DNA of 64,000 nucleotides. It comes from an uncultured Megasphaera sp. (GTDB taxonomy: Bacteria > Bacillota > Negativicutes > Veillonellales > Megasphaeraceae). Numbering within the stretch: the stretch's first letter is position 1; each line of letters begins with the position of its first letter. The stretch lies in the NCBI GenBank assembly GCA_900554215.1, contig USGG01000004.1:3744-67743 (forward strand). Reading direction: 5' to 3'. Of the stretch, positions 37,901 to 44,517 are shown one piece after another. Under the pieces are notes generated by a model. The model made no database searches. It was not told the DNA's origin and saw only the letters and a list, made by a program, of their open reading frames with translations. Both the position numbers and the translations under genes were made by a program.

Positions 37901-40900
37901 TAAGCCTCAGGAGGGCCTCCGTTACAACTGGACTACAGGGCAAGAAGTTACGACAAAGGAAGAATATAGCAATACCATTAAAGCCGGCTTGTGGGGCGCT
38001 GTAGAAACTATGGATAAAACGCAGTTGGATGACTTCGAGGAAAGCCATAAGCCGTCGACTCCGGCGAAAGAAACGGAAAAAGACAAGCCTAACGGCGAAT
38101 ACATTGGCAGTATCAGTACGAGCAAGGACGGCATCGACAACGACGACAACTTTATCGTCATTTATGATAATACGAAACTCAACGAAGACCGCGTTGGTCC
38201 CGGCGAACCGGAACGGTGGAGCACAGGGTTCCTCGGCTGGTTCAAGTGGGAAAAATATACGTGGTCGGTGACGACGGGGACGACGCAGCAGTACGTCGCC
38301 AGCGTCAAAGCCGATAAGCCCATCGAAATCGGCTTTTTCGGCAATGCCGACGGCAACAGTAACATCAACATCAATGCGGCAGGCAACATCAACCTGACCA
38401 ATACGATCGGCTCGGCCAGCAGCGGAACCGGTTCTGTTATTGATATCGCCAGCACAGGCGGCGCCATTAATCAAAAAGGCGGCTCTCTCGTCGGAGATAA
38501 CATTAACTTACAAGCGGCAGCGGGCATCAATGATGTAAATATCACTTCTATGGGCGATACAGTCCATCTCAATGCAGTCAACAGTGGCAGCGGCGACGTA
38601 ACCATCGATGTTAGCGCTGCCTACGGCACGAAGGGCAACGTCGTCATCAATCAGTTGTTTGCCGGCGCTAATGCGCAGACAGGCGACGTATCGCTCACCG
38701 CCGACGGCAGCATTACGCAGAACGGTAAAGCTGTCAGCGTCAGCGGCAACCGCATCGACCTGACGAGCGAAAACGGCGCTATCGGTACGGATAGTCAGGC
38801 TGTTGTAGTAAACGGCGGCCAGAGTATTGTCGACGGCACGGATTCGCTGTCGGCCAGTGTTAACGCCCAGGCCAAAGACGACATTAACTTGACGCAGGCC
38901 CAAGGCGACATGCGTATTGGCCGCGTTTATTCGGACAATGGCGACGTAACCATCACGGTGACAAATGGCAGTCTCATCGACGCCCTGCCTGACGGCGAGA
39001 CCATCGACCGTGGCAGTACAGACGCGCTTATCCAGAAGTGGAAAGACCTGGGCCTCATCGATGGCGACGGTAAATACACGGAAAGCCAAGAACAAGATGT
39101 AGCTGAGTATGAAGCGGCTGTGAGAAACGAATTCGAACAGTACGAGATGTTGAAAGGCTATTACGAAGATGGAGAACAGCACCGCAACGATGCCGGATAT
39201 GCGGCTTATGAAAAGCTGGCGGAAACGTATGGCGGCTATGAAAGTGCCGACGCTTATCTGGCTGGAGATGCGGCGCAAACGCACATAGGCGAACTCCGGA
39301 AAGAAGGAGCCGGCTGGTCTGAAGATCAGCTCTTGTATGCGATTTCCGATGCGGTCATCAACCAGGAAAGCGGTGCGACGGATACGATCGTCAAAGACCC
39401 GAACCTCAAGGGTCATAACATCACGCTGAATGTAAAGGGCGACGTTGGCCGCAACAGCGATGAAACAACGAAGATTCAGTTGGCCGGCCTTAGTTCTCGT
39501 GTCGAAGATCTCAAGCAGTTGGCCAACGCCAATGCGGGAAGCGTAACGTGGAACGAAGCAAAGGGCGTCGCCATCATCAACGAAAAGACGCCTCTTGGCG
39601 TCCAGCTGACTGGCACTGGCGGCAGCTTGAACGTCCAGGCCGGCGGCAATGTCTATTTGGCGGGCCGGACTGAAGGCGACGGCGACGTGACCAATGTCCT
39701 GAACATTGATTCTATCAAAGGCGGAAACATCCGCCTGCAAGGCAAAGACGGCATCTACAATGTCCATGCTGACCTAAACGAAGCTGCCATTACGGGCAAT
39801 AACCTGCTCATGCAGGGCGGCGACGGCAGCATCGGCACGGCTGATAAGGCCATGACGATCGACGTATCCGGGCCGGTACAGATGACGGCTGGCGACAATA
39901 TTTACGTGAACCAAGTCGGCGACGACGCCTTGCAGATTTACTCCATGGGCGCAGGACAGGACATCGTGTTGGCGGCCAAGACGGATATCGTGAGCGCCAA
40001 TACGCCTGTTTCGTCTGACGAAGAAGACGACGGCACGGTCCTGTCTTCCGGGTATATTCGCAGCGATGGCGGGTCCATTTCCCTTACGGCTGGCGGCGCC
40101 ATCGGCACGGAAGGCCAAGGCCTGCGCATTTTGGACAACGGCGCCATAGTCAATGCCGCCGCCCAAGGTGACATCTATGTGGCCGGCGTCAGCGGAACTG
40201 GTTCTACAGGAACCTTGGCTATTGGCAATATTAGCTCGGCAGGCGGCAACGCGTCGATTACGGCTGAAACAAACATTGCTTTTGCCGCCGACAGCCTTGT
40301 CTCGGTCCAGAATGGAACGGGCACGTTGACCTTGACGGCTGAACAGGGCAGCGTAACGCAGGGCGAAGGCGAAGAAGGCAGCGGCATCTACGCCGGTACG
40401 GTCGACGTTTCCAGCAAGGGCAGCCAGCTGTTGGAAAATGCGCAGAACACGGTTACGAATTTCGTCGTCCGCGGCTTGGAAGAAGACAACAGCCTGACGG
40501 GCAATGTCCATCTGGTGAGCGGCGCTGAAACCGTACATATCAATTTCTCGGCTGATGGGGAAAAGGGTCTTACGGTCAACGACGGCAGTATTACCGTTCA
40601 TCATAACGGCAGTGCCGACGGCGAACTCAGAATGACCGGATCGGCGACAACGAAGAATGCTAGTAGTGACGATTCAATCAAAACGGACATCGTCATGAGC
40701 AGTCTTGGGAGTTTGACTAGCGATGGAGCGCTGGACAGCGCCGGAAATGTGTGTATGGATGCGGCCGGTAATATCACACAGAAAAACAGCGTCACTGCCG
40801 TTGGAGAAGCGATGTTTACGAGTGATGCGGGAAGCATTTCTTTGACTGGAACAACGACGGCCGGCCGCGTAGAAGCGACGACGGAAAGCGAAGCCGACGA

Positions 40901-43367
40901 AGGAACGATTACGTTCAGCGGCGACGTGACGGCTAACACCGGCGACATCACCGTTGATTCAAACGGCGGGGCCATTACGATCGGCAGCAGCGCTGTCTCG
41001 GAAAAATCATATATTGACTTGTCGAGCGAAACCGGTGCGATTACCGTGACGGGCAGCGCAAAGGCTGGCGGTGATGTGACGGCGGAAACAAAGGATGGCT
41101 CGATTACCTTCGGCCAGGAAAGCACCAAGACTGGAAGCGTGACGTCGGCGACGGGCAACGTCACGGCCAAGACGGACAGCGGCAATATTTCGGTCTACGG
41201 TACCGCCGACGCTGATAAAGACATTCTTTTCGAAAGCAGCGTAAGCGGAACTATCCGTGTCGACGGCACGTCGACGGCAGGCCAGCACTTTACGGCAGAA
41301 ACGGGAAGCGGCGATATCGCTCTTAACGGCAGCGTCAAGGCGATGGACGGCGACGTCACGGCGACCAGCAAAAAAGGTTCCATTTCGACGTCGGAGGATG
41401 TCTTTGCCGGTCAGAATGTAACGGTCGAAACCGTCAGTGGGCTGATTGACCTTGGCGGTAAGGTAACGGCCAAGGCCGGCGCAATCACGGCGACGACGAC
41501 GGGAAATACCAGCGGAACCAGCGGTTCGATTACTCTCAAAGGAGATGCCGACGCAGCCCAGACGATTACCCTGAGCAGCGACGGCGGTGCGATTACCGTG
41601 ACAGGCAGTGCAATGGCTGACGGTGATGTGACGGCGGAAACAAAGGATGGCTCGATTACTTTCGGCCAGGAAGGATCGGCGGACGGCAGCGTGACGTCGG
41701 AATCTGGCGAGGTGAAGGCGACGACAGGACGCGGCGACATTACGATCTACGGCACGTCGACTGCCGGAACTGATTTTACGGCTAAGACCGATGCCGGAGA
41801 CATTACGCTAGACGGAAACATTACTGCTCAAACGGGCATGGTCATGGCTCAGGCCTTCTCCGGTAGCATTTCTGCCGGCGGGACGATTACATCCGCATCA
41901 AATACGGAATTGACGGCGACAGGCGTTGCGACTGACGATTCGGGCAACATTACTGTCAACGGCGAAATTGCTTCCGGCAAAGAAGTACATGCTTCAGCGA
42001 CAAACGGCAGCATTCGTTTTGAAGGCACAACGACGGCCAGCGCCGGCGACGTGACGGCAACCGTTTCTGGCGACGGTGATATCACGTTTAATGGCGCCGT
42101 AACGGCTGTATCGGAAGGCGACGCAGGAGGCAACATTGCGGCGACTGTTTCCGGCACAGGCAATATTACGACGGACCGCGATGCCGTATTCAAGGCGGAC
42201 AAGGATATTCAATTCACGACGAATGCCGGAAGTATTACGACCAATAGCGAAGTGGACGCCGGAGGAAACCTTGCCTTTACGGTGGAAACCAAAGGCGATA
42301 TGATCGTTCGCGATGACCTGACGGCAGGGCAAAACATTGATTTAAACGTAAATTCCGGCAATATCCTCTTTGAAGGTACGCAGGACGGCGTCCATGAAGA
42401 CATCTATGTAACGTCGAATGGCGGCGACGTGACCGTTTCTATCAACGAAGGCGGCAAAGGCGATATTAAAGACACGAATGGCAAAGGTGCTGATGGAGAC
42501 TGGGCGAATATTCGTGCCGAGGAAGGCAATGTGACGGTTAAACACGACGGCGTCGGCGACGTTGACTTGTACGAGCTGTATGCGAAGAAGGACGCCGGCG
42601 TTTCCGTAGCTGATGGCAATCTCCACCTCGTCAATGTCAGCGGCAACCTCGTAGCTGTTTTCGTGAAGTCCGAAGGCAAGGACATGGATGTGGAAAACAT
42701 CGAAGCGGCCCAGCAGATTGCGATTTCCGGCTCCAACATGGATCTGGACAGCATCACGCAGCGTGAAGACGGCGACGGTTTCCTGGTCATTACGCCGGAA
42801 GGCACGGCGGACGATCAGCCGATTGACAACCTCGTGATTGGCGACATCCTGACCAACGGCGGCGTGCGCTTCGACCATCTGTGGCTGAATACCGGCAATA
42901 TCCACGTCAGTGAGGGAGCGCTGCATCTGGACAAGGTTTACGTACAGGATAAGGCCACCTTCAGCACCGATGACATGACGACGAACGTCTTCGGCTCGGC
43001 TCCGGTCTACGATGACAGCGTATCGAGCTCGTACTGGGTCAACACGAGCATCAACAGCCCGAAGGACGACCTCGCGGCGTGGAACAGCGACGAGCTGAAC
43101 GACAAGTGGATGCATATCTTCTTCTCGCCGGAAGGAACCGTCCAGATCAGCAACGGCAACCTGCTCCATCTGGCTGACCACAATTACGCATACAATCAGC
43201 GGTATAGCCAGGTCAACTGGATGAATATATTCACCGATGAGGATTTCTACAACTTCTACGACAAGTATTACGCGCCTGACCTGTCGTACCACGAACGGTA
43301 CGGCCTGACGAGCGGCAGCGGTCACAGCGTGGAAAACGCTGAAGAAGACGAGGTCATCGTCGAATAA
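25926..43367 (+). CDS. Giant two-partner secretion exoprotein (TpsA), LktA/filamentous-haemagglutinin-type adhesin
   Basis: 5813 residues, 17.4 kb. Long charged signal region (1-51: MKYIRQFTRKQERNQLKTLE, hydrophobic VLTAVTAFSFIG, end near AMAS). Residues ~52-165 form the TPS secretion domain: FDKFNVTAGDIANMYFQQK, NSRIDVHGTLNAI, GGNLFFLSPEGMAVGKSGVI, the form seen in Fusobacterium LktA-type proteins. The passenger is predicted beta-helix: many GAGVxVNxID-xxxAxI repeats to about residue 3000, Gly/Asp/Thr-rich 'GNITA-GDVTA' repeats at about 4950-5450. Helical or charged insertions occur near 832-905, 3480-3540 and 4365-4480. I noticed one Cys (about 4943) and one RGD (5269-5271). No barrel anchor; the C-terminus (FTDEDFYNFYDKYYAP) is polar. 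Adhesin or leukotoxin-like role is inferred from family. Confidence 0.92.
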   Translation: MKYIRQFTRKQERNQLKTLEQQKHDLDLARKVLTAVTAFSFIGNPFAAMASEIVRVDGGLTEQNGNVHNIYAGQIVGKSTAVNRFDKFNVTAGDIANMYFQQKGGTWQDNLVNFVNSRIDVHGTLNAIKENKIGGNLFFLSPEGMAVGKSGVINVGSLYVMTPAKVSLDETAHTYHGLSDLIETDTEDALNRMMTLNIPVNSSGTISVLGKINSVGDVKMAAAKIAVGKNVSGEDWADGTKNGEIVKGAVIRTGNGTEFNFSDLVNIKDVTSGKVVVDAGLGNTLAAIESGNGDIMLFAKAEDKNTDYSDFKELGQKLLDITVDFDLPKTIEASVENYGTINAKGDAVLKSEATNGNKDWAEETLDQNTPNGVNNPDYVPVPAADADNYVQVIANVNVQGDITAGGDVELIADADNTYVDNGTALTDNVGKILGTAITPMAANVMILSNKAQVTVGKDADVTAGGTVDVHANAVLDGTAGAAANGRKLIKLTPDAIPSAAVGYANAENSATVNIEGTLTAKGENVKDKTDTVTNPAVNISAYAEENLSNSATLNLKSGLAGAGTSALAAAVAVSDSANTAEVTIDGVIQADNGDVAVKADTKNLLAANAATNAPDDTTGSTAVNVMTHEGQANIVINGDITAQNVDIDATNYIDENTITANNSLGMGKLMAEAMNAANVGGITDALKQNPLVKSIINKDGTATADKPGLFKQLSEKLAVGAAIVVADETNSANVTFGKTADVTATSGNVRADADVNIYDSHIYASGTANSYKKSESGSTDTVTVGAGVVYAGMNNTASVVFEDDSDASADESHASITAAKDITITSGTTIEYHRPERIKREIDRSIENLKYAVEAIKNLPEYEEEKYKEIIDGLKNLQEKLTNYAKAYSTEFMDAVNNPDAITAEGTANRIFDAAAGAVGIYNDVMDLQQNANDILDVTSPFGAVVSNALGVVTNAVAFTDPNNYANVAASSSSKGGQDSTKLAVAGSVTVTDFNNTSSVDVGKFTELKAGQNLDLKSVNAVEDVTITGKTKFWKNDADAKGGVGIGASVNYQNFDTYSKVTVDEGASLMAGDISIGSESEIFHVGAMLGAGKSDGSAVNGMVTITDSDSYNEVVVDSDAILESIKDAAAKTNGTIDIWANNNTSVNNAILSISASGDNVGAGIGVALNNIDVQNSAQIIDNDGTDDEDDALEGKISASALSVNAETTGLINAISIAGGITSSGKDEGGEEGFFDKVTAPFNKINDTKESALNGIANISNKLQDVLKTMDLNASSSGSEAGDEETGVPGFSFAGAGSVSLNLVNDTTKAVIDGANIQFENDGQLQVGARDSAFTGAWSGAAGLSFRKGQSGGSSGNTSVAVSGAVGVNDIDNEITAFVKNSTINGAKDIDVTAVSGGTTIAAGLGATLTSDSTGGKNYSGGASVSVNLIDKDVNANMDGVTLTGVVEGEDEEQKNVTNIDVTAYESDVQITGGVRADIATGGGSLVGGGVTVADIHNNINAGITGGSYTDVNDVTVKGMLATTQVTAAVSAGVATGGSGTNNAFSGAAVYNGLSNDIHASIDGANIIAEGTVAVAAKDTEAGLKEAEPYQNLLSDYTEHNQFATDRGIDTSGSSFYEDLDTAGESVDYDRNGSTIVGAAVVATGSNGNAAGAAINIADIDNDFTASVNNASVTADDVLAEADADTLLVGAAGGVAAGTKTFGGMGSVTWQDIDNDVTAQFVNSQITTNAVTAKADNNTQAINVAGSVSVGKSAAVGATLAYNALDNTIGAYMKGNSIKALGDDVDVVVDADNTGKVYGIGAGVSASTKAAINGSVAVNRGGSNTEAVIDKSDEKESYIEDAGTVKVTADDGTYRLAVVGSVSASGKAAIGGGVAYNDVGGSSAGSESSGQNTFAAIKNTDIMTADNGEHDVTVKADDASKLMTIAAGVAAAATAGVQGSAATSLVNKNVSAIVENTDIDERGGSLAEVTVDAQNNSQITSSADTGSFAAQGANVGAGVAVNRIVQQTNAAVNGGVMNVNNLTVQADGKPRIENIGVGIAVAGQGAGVSGSVSVNMIDNDVTAHIGSGANIAADGSVGVVATSDEQISNYSGMLAAAGQGAGVGISVSVNQIQGETSATVGDEGTNTAVSAKGNGDGLTTSTDISEGEINDTLISSDTVDMDEKIDRLDETRQGLIVDASSTRNMKSFLINVGATGQGAGVAPTVNVNMIDGATTAGISHTVVNKGVPAGEVFVNAGDYTNMSGFVGSGGIAGMGAGVGLGSDTNTVSRNVEAVVSNSDVNAKAFEIDAKSMQGISSFVVGAGVAGIGGGVAGVVTVTDLANTTKAALFNSNVTANTVDVTADHKGIVNAGNVGVGAAGIGAGVGLSVGVLKDNSETYALVSNDSTEEKSIVAAGDVSISAQNTTTVKPSISATGAGVAGVAGATSINNLNSKVVTDLANANIISKSGSIHGTANNTFNIEAYMGSQAGGAVGVGAGVTVNTIDSTVQMNVSDSELQAAQNVALTADETRNIQQTATNVAAGGAAIGANIAITTVGKEFTDSDVLAEIDRANNALVNEDTQENNASALLNGAGDALKTAGIEESSVTPSIGAEYGGGKDSQITVNISNSNVTGSAIKAEAAEHDVIDMTLGSGSAGGVAINAGVGILDVNRNVGVHITGGSMTANAIDVNTDITGEANLEVYQGSAGVVSGNAAVGQVSTSGSSTISIDNARFTSNVMNVLAADHGVTNVNVLGVTVGAVSVGAIVAGVKNTGNTEVEMQNSKIEDKDGGNNGTVSIKTDKANTVTAHAMGGAGGALAAQGVVATASDEGESRITLQAGNALAAKEIAIAAKASPAVKAVADSAAVSVFGTAGGAGATATANGTVAVTVADGNELNADTVDISADAATQDGKNTAEAAVVGASGSGYYTLAENLAKADVAMNVTVDVGDAAYKTETTKKLIGYKDVEGSEEGERTEVYAEDTKGVTNLTISSSNAAKASADAKGITIGGIFSSGNNQALTSNTSQTKVSLRSGSENTRLGSLTVTAAGAGDNTTKADGSGGGLVSGDLAAYVKNEMNATTQVDISGTLEVEGDVRIEALQSDTANINADALKAAVVGASATKADNSITGTTGISISDAVITSGGDMDVNAANTVTFGDKENYAVEGSGYGGVNVQGAVFNNTINKKANIAIANSTITTDGAQNYEAKTTGNLNVGGYIKAAGLGAFTWVDVDNTVTSTDTVSVDENSSLKTKKTGKDIVLAAVDNVDMAVIGVADTQGGAVGGASSNVTSTLNRNNSIAVDGTLYSMNDVNLYAGKDKNGSEGKLDLEADSESYNKTALAVSNPKLNDAVNQNNTVAIGSGSEVSSVRNINLYADAGKETIRDSSVLYTWYWSDKDENYTSSTVGDAEPDNKHSNNYVQADGTLTAGVQNKQYVTIGGTYDPETGTTDGSQLIFFDDQVKDAVNAYENGQEAVGKDDLIINASDGVDKDGIGTGTMDYGTTLFDRYNELGELMQAYAEDPSSTAYLGYKAERDRIMSQMESMGLIEEIKVLDNEGKPTGETYKAPVEGATIDYIELSDIVASGGNINIQSDNLSGKGSLTAKGAPEVVVNNNTNLYLKVNDITIGEAGGEIHYNNTSLTGDAAKDNATIEGLNKDGMSANFAVISPDAAAETGGRIVINGNYGGTAVYANVTIDGQTQTIQTTPRADIEINGLVDGGDGIVEISSAANNIVIQGDSASDSAGVKGKTVKLSASKGSVSQGFQEGIVSIGGDVQDQYASQYEEGKNHFDTEYGFQHDTVHDEWSKNEEVKSDGNRIAGENIYISAADININGEIQSGYEKYVVEIKDTNEVQNKINDLRQNWLDSGSGVLSDAEIMTGDTYRVVMGKDVRGEDGVYYRTLDVYYNPYTGQLVVPDVDAHGGQVYLTGRISSTGSGSIKVLDGAYDINVHNDTTTDLQLGKLVSNDVSGLISITDTAKNTLTEFTRGQTIVKDLTKLEDGDYVTLDTIKGGSNVYKPQEGLRYNWTTGQEVTTKEEYSNTIKAGLWGAVETMDKTQLDDFEESHKPSTPAKETEKDKPNGEYIGSISTSKDGIDNDDNFIVIYDNTKLNEDRVGPGEPERWSTGFLGWFKWEKYTWSVTTGTTQQYVASVKADKPIEIGFFGNADGNSNININAAGNINLTNTIGSASSGTGSVIDIASTGGAINQKGGSLVGDNINLQAAAGINDVNITSMGDTVHLNAVNSGSGDVTIDVSAAYGTKGNVVINQLFAGANAQTGDVSLTADGSITQNGKAVSVSGNRIDLTSENGAIGTDSQAVVVNGGQSIVDGTDSLSASVNAQAKDDINLTQAQGDMRIGRVYSDNGDVTITVTNGSLIDALPDGETIDRGSTDALIQKWKDLGLIDGDGKYTESQEQDVAEYEAAVRNEFEQYEMLKGYYEDGEQHRNDAGYAAYEKLAETYGGYESADAYLAGDAAQTHIGELRKEGAGWSEDQLLYAISDAVINQESGATDTIVKDPNLKGHNITLNVKGDVGRNSDETTKIQLAGLSSRVEDLKQLANANAGSVTWNEAKGVAIINEKTPLGVQLTGTGGSLNVQAGGNVYLAGRTEGDGDVTNVLNIDSIKGGNIRLQGKDGIYNVHADLNEAAITGNNLLMQGGDGSIGTADKAMTIDVSGPVQMTAGDNIYVNQVGDDALQIYSMGAGQDIVLAAKTDIVSANTPVSSDEEDDGTVLSSGYIRSDGGSISLTAGGAIGTEGQGLRILDNGAIVNAAAQGDIYVAGVSGTGSTGTLAIGNISSAGGNASITAETNIAFAADSLVSVQNGTGTLTLTAEQGSVTQGEGEEGSGIYAGTVDVSSKGSQLLENAQNTVTNFVVRGLEEDNSLTGNVHLVSGAETVHINFSADGEKGLTVNDGSITVHHNGSADGELRMTGSATTKNASSDDSIKTDIVMSSLGSLTSDGALDSAGNVCMDAAGNITQKNSVTAVGEAMFTSDAGSISLTGTTTAGRVEATTESEADEGTITFSGDVTANTGDITVDSNGGAITIGSSAVSEKSYIDLSSETGAITVTGSAKAGGDVTAETKDGSITFGQESTKTGSVTSATGNVTAKTDSGNISVYGTADADKDILFESSVSGTIRVDGTSTAGQHFTAETGSGDIALNGSVKAMDGDVTATSKKGSISTSEDVFAGQNVTVETVSGLIDLGGKVTAKAGAITATTTGNTSGTSGSITLKGDADAAQTITLSSDGGAITVTGSAMADGDVTAETKDGSITFGQEGSADGSVTSESGEVKATTGRGDITIYGTSTAGTDFTAKTDAGDITLDGNITAQTGMVMAQAFSGSISAGGTITSASNTELTATGVATDDSGNITVNGEIASGKEVHASATNGSIRFEGTTTASAGDVTATVSGDGDITFNGAVTAVSEGDAGGNIAATVSGTGNITTDRDAVFKADKDIQFTTNAGSITTNSEVDAGGNLAFTVETKGDMIVRDDLTAGQNIDLNVNSGNILFEGTQDGVHEDIYVTSNGGDVTVSINEGGKGDIKDTNGKGADGDWANIRAEEGNVTVKHDGVGDVDLYELYAKKDAGVSVADGNLHLVNVSGNLVAVFVKSEGKDMDVENIEAAQQIAISGSNMDLDSITQREDGDGFLVITPEGTADDQPIDNLVIGDILTNGGVRFDHLWLNTGNIHVSEGALHLDKVYVQDKATFSTDDMTTNVFGSAPVYDDSVSSSYWVNTSINSPKDDLAAWNSDELNDKWMHIFFSPEGTVQISNGNLLHLADHNYAYNQRYSQVNWMNIFTDEDFYNFYDKYYAPDLSYHERYGLTSGSGHSVENAEEDEVIVE
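41034..41672 (+). repeat. Near-identical direct repeat inside tpsA
   Basis: 41034-41121 and 41586-41672 match at 82 of 87 bases, 552 bp (184 codons) apart, in frame. They encode TAETKDGSITFGQE-type beta-helix coils. Recombination between them would delete exactly 184 codons without breaking the frame. Confidence 0.85.
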
Positions 43368-43394
43368 GGAAAGGCAGTTTGTATGAACTACATG

Positions 43395-43425
43395 GCGGCA
43401 GGGGCCCTGCATGACAGGGCTCCCA
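43395..43425 (+). promoter_or_regulatory. Hairpin between tpsA and the YbjN-like gene
   Basis: GGGGCCCTG / CAGGGCTCCC stem without a T-tract. Likely an RNA-stability or partial attenuation element that lets some transcription reach the next gene. Confidence 0.45.
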
Positions 43426-43454
43426 GCTGCTGTAAGAGAAAGGATGGGATTCCC

Positions 43455-43886
43455 ATGAATAAAAAAGCAGAATTATTTCAAGACTATTTAAAAGAAAAAC
43501 AAATCGCGGCCTTTACGGTCGACGAAATCAAGGACGATGCGCTGAACACCGTCGTCTTCCGCTCCCACATCGACGTCGGCGGTAACCAGCTCCCGACGCT
43601 GGTCATCCTGGACAGCAGCATTTACTGCATGATCCGCCTTCTCGTCGCGCCGAAAGCCCTTCGCGATGACAATAGGGAAGCCGTGCTGGAGCTCATGAAC
43701 GGCTACAACAAGAAGTATAAATCCTTTAAATACTACGCCGACGACGAAGGCAACCTCGTCATGGACACGTGCGTATTGTTCAAGGACGGGGAAGCCGACG
43801 GCGACATGATTTACACCATGTTCAACGTCATCATCAACCACCTGAACGAATCGTACAAAGACACGATGAAGGCTATTTGGCAGTAG
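43455..43886 (+). CDS. YbjN-domain (type III secretion chaperone-fold) protein
   Basis: 143 residues from ATG 43455 (SD AGAAAGGATGGG); an earlier in-frame ATG (43383) has a poor site and runs through a hairpin. It starts MNKKAELFQDYLKEKQI, then alternating strands and a helix: VVFRSHIDVGGNQLPTLVIL, YCMIRLLVAPKAL, VLELMNGYNKKYKSFKYY, NLVMDTCVLF and MIYTMFNVIINHL. This matches YbjN-domain proteins, which share the chaperone-like fold of type III secretion chaperones. No signal peptide. It lies 87 bases after tpsA before a terminator, so it is probably the third gene of tpsBA. A role as cytosolic chaperone of the exoprotein is possible but unproven. Confidence 0.7.
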   Translation: MNKKAELFQDYLKEKQIAAFTVDEIKDDALNTVVFRSHIDVGGNQLPTLVILDSSIYCMIRLLVAPKALRDDNREAVLELMNGYNKKYKSFKYYADDEGNLVMDTCVLFKDGEADGDMIYTMFNVIINHLNESYKDTMKAIWQ

Positions 43887-43908
43887 AAAAGAATAGTGCA
43901 GTGCATAA

Positions 43909-43951
43909 AAAACGGGCCTGTCTCGCGCAATCGCGCGGGCAAGCCCGTTTT
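43909..43951 (+). terminator. Terminator of the tpsBA-ybjN operon
   Basis: AAAACGGGC / GCCCGTTTT outer stem with an inner CGCGC / GCGCG hairpin. Confidence 0.85.
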
Positions 43952-43971
43952 GCTGTTATGATTTTAAGCAA

Positions 43972-44337
43972 CTAGCCTGGCATGGCGTTGGCCGTAATCA
44001 ACGCAAGAGCCCCTTCAAGATGGCACTCTTGAAGGGGCTCGTTATGTTTTGCATACTTTTCAGTCTACCCGCTGAGTATACCAAGTTTTCGGCAGATAGT
44101 CGATGCTGAAATTTCTCCTTATTATGCTATGCGTAATCTATTTTTTATAGTTTTTGTAATACCTCTGGGTTGTTACATGATCACTTACATAATATTTCTC
44201 TATCGGGATTTACTTCCAGAGGATTTTATTCTCACTTAGACAGAGGATTTGCATGAGAGAGGCTATGTTTTCGATGCAATAAGTGAAATATAGCTAGATT
44301 CAATTTGCATAAGATGAACGTTTTACTTGAATCTATC
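43972..44337. other. Gene-free region with a 14-bp hairpin
   Basis: Non-coding apart from a perfect 14-bp hairpin GAGCCCCTTCAAGA / TCTTGAAGGGGCTC (44007-44040), which lacks a proper T-tract. Around it are short GC-rich stretches unlike the AT-rich remainder, perhaps debris of an element, but I could identify no gene or terminal repeats. Confidence 0.5.
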
Positions 44338-44366
44338 TTGCGAAAGTCTTCGATTTAAGGTATAAT
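44338..44366 (+). promoter_or_regulatory. Promoter of the first 2-oxoacid oxidoreductase operon
   Basis: TTGCGA (44338-44343), 17-bp spacer, TATAAT (44361-44366), about 150 bases before the P-loop gene. Confidence 0.75.
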
Positions 44367-44392
44367 ATAAATACCAAATGGTCATGATAAAA

Positions 44393-44415
44393 TGTACACT
44401 TAAAGCAAATGTACA
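44393..44415 (+). promoter_or_regulatory. TGTACA direct repeat downstream of the promoter
   Basis: AATGTACA occurs twice (TGTACA at 44393-44398 and 44410-44415), 17 bp apart, just after the predicted transcription start. Each is itself a palindrome. A candidate operator; the regulator is unknown. Confidence 0.4.
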
Positions 44416-44517
44416 ACAATATTTAAGAATGAGAAAACCAATTCTTTTAACATGACAGAATAAGGGAACGGATTCAAGGATTTTTATGGATTCCCCAATA
44501 AATGAGGAGTTTACACC

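Noticed and set aside
41034..41672. Repeats in tpsA considered as a CRISPR-like array
   Set aside because: They are in-frame protein repeats with irregular spacing, not short identical repeats with unique spacers.
25926..43367. Calling tpsA a leukotoxin (lktA)
   Set aside because: Only the secretion domain and repeat style resemble LktA; toxicity cannot be inferred.
28971..43412. Many long minus-strand open frames across tpsA
   Set aside because: Repetitive GC-biased codons give open antisense frames; none has an SD or recognisable domains.
44338..44517. Assigning the first 2-oxoacid oxidoreductase operon to the IclR regulon
   Set aside because: No AGAACnnnGTTCT site ahead of it; it has a different repeated motif (TGTACA).
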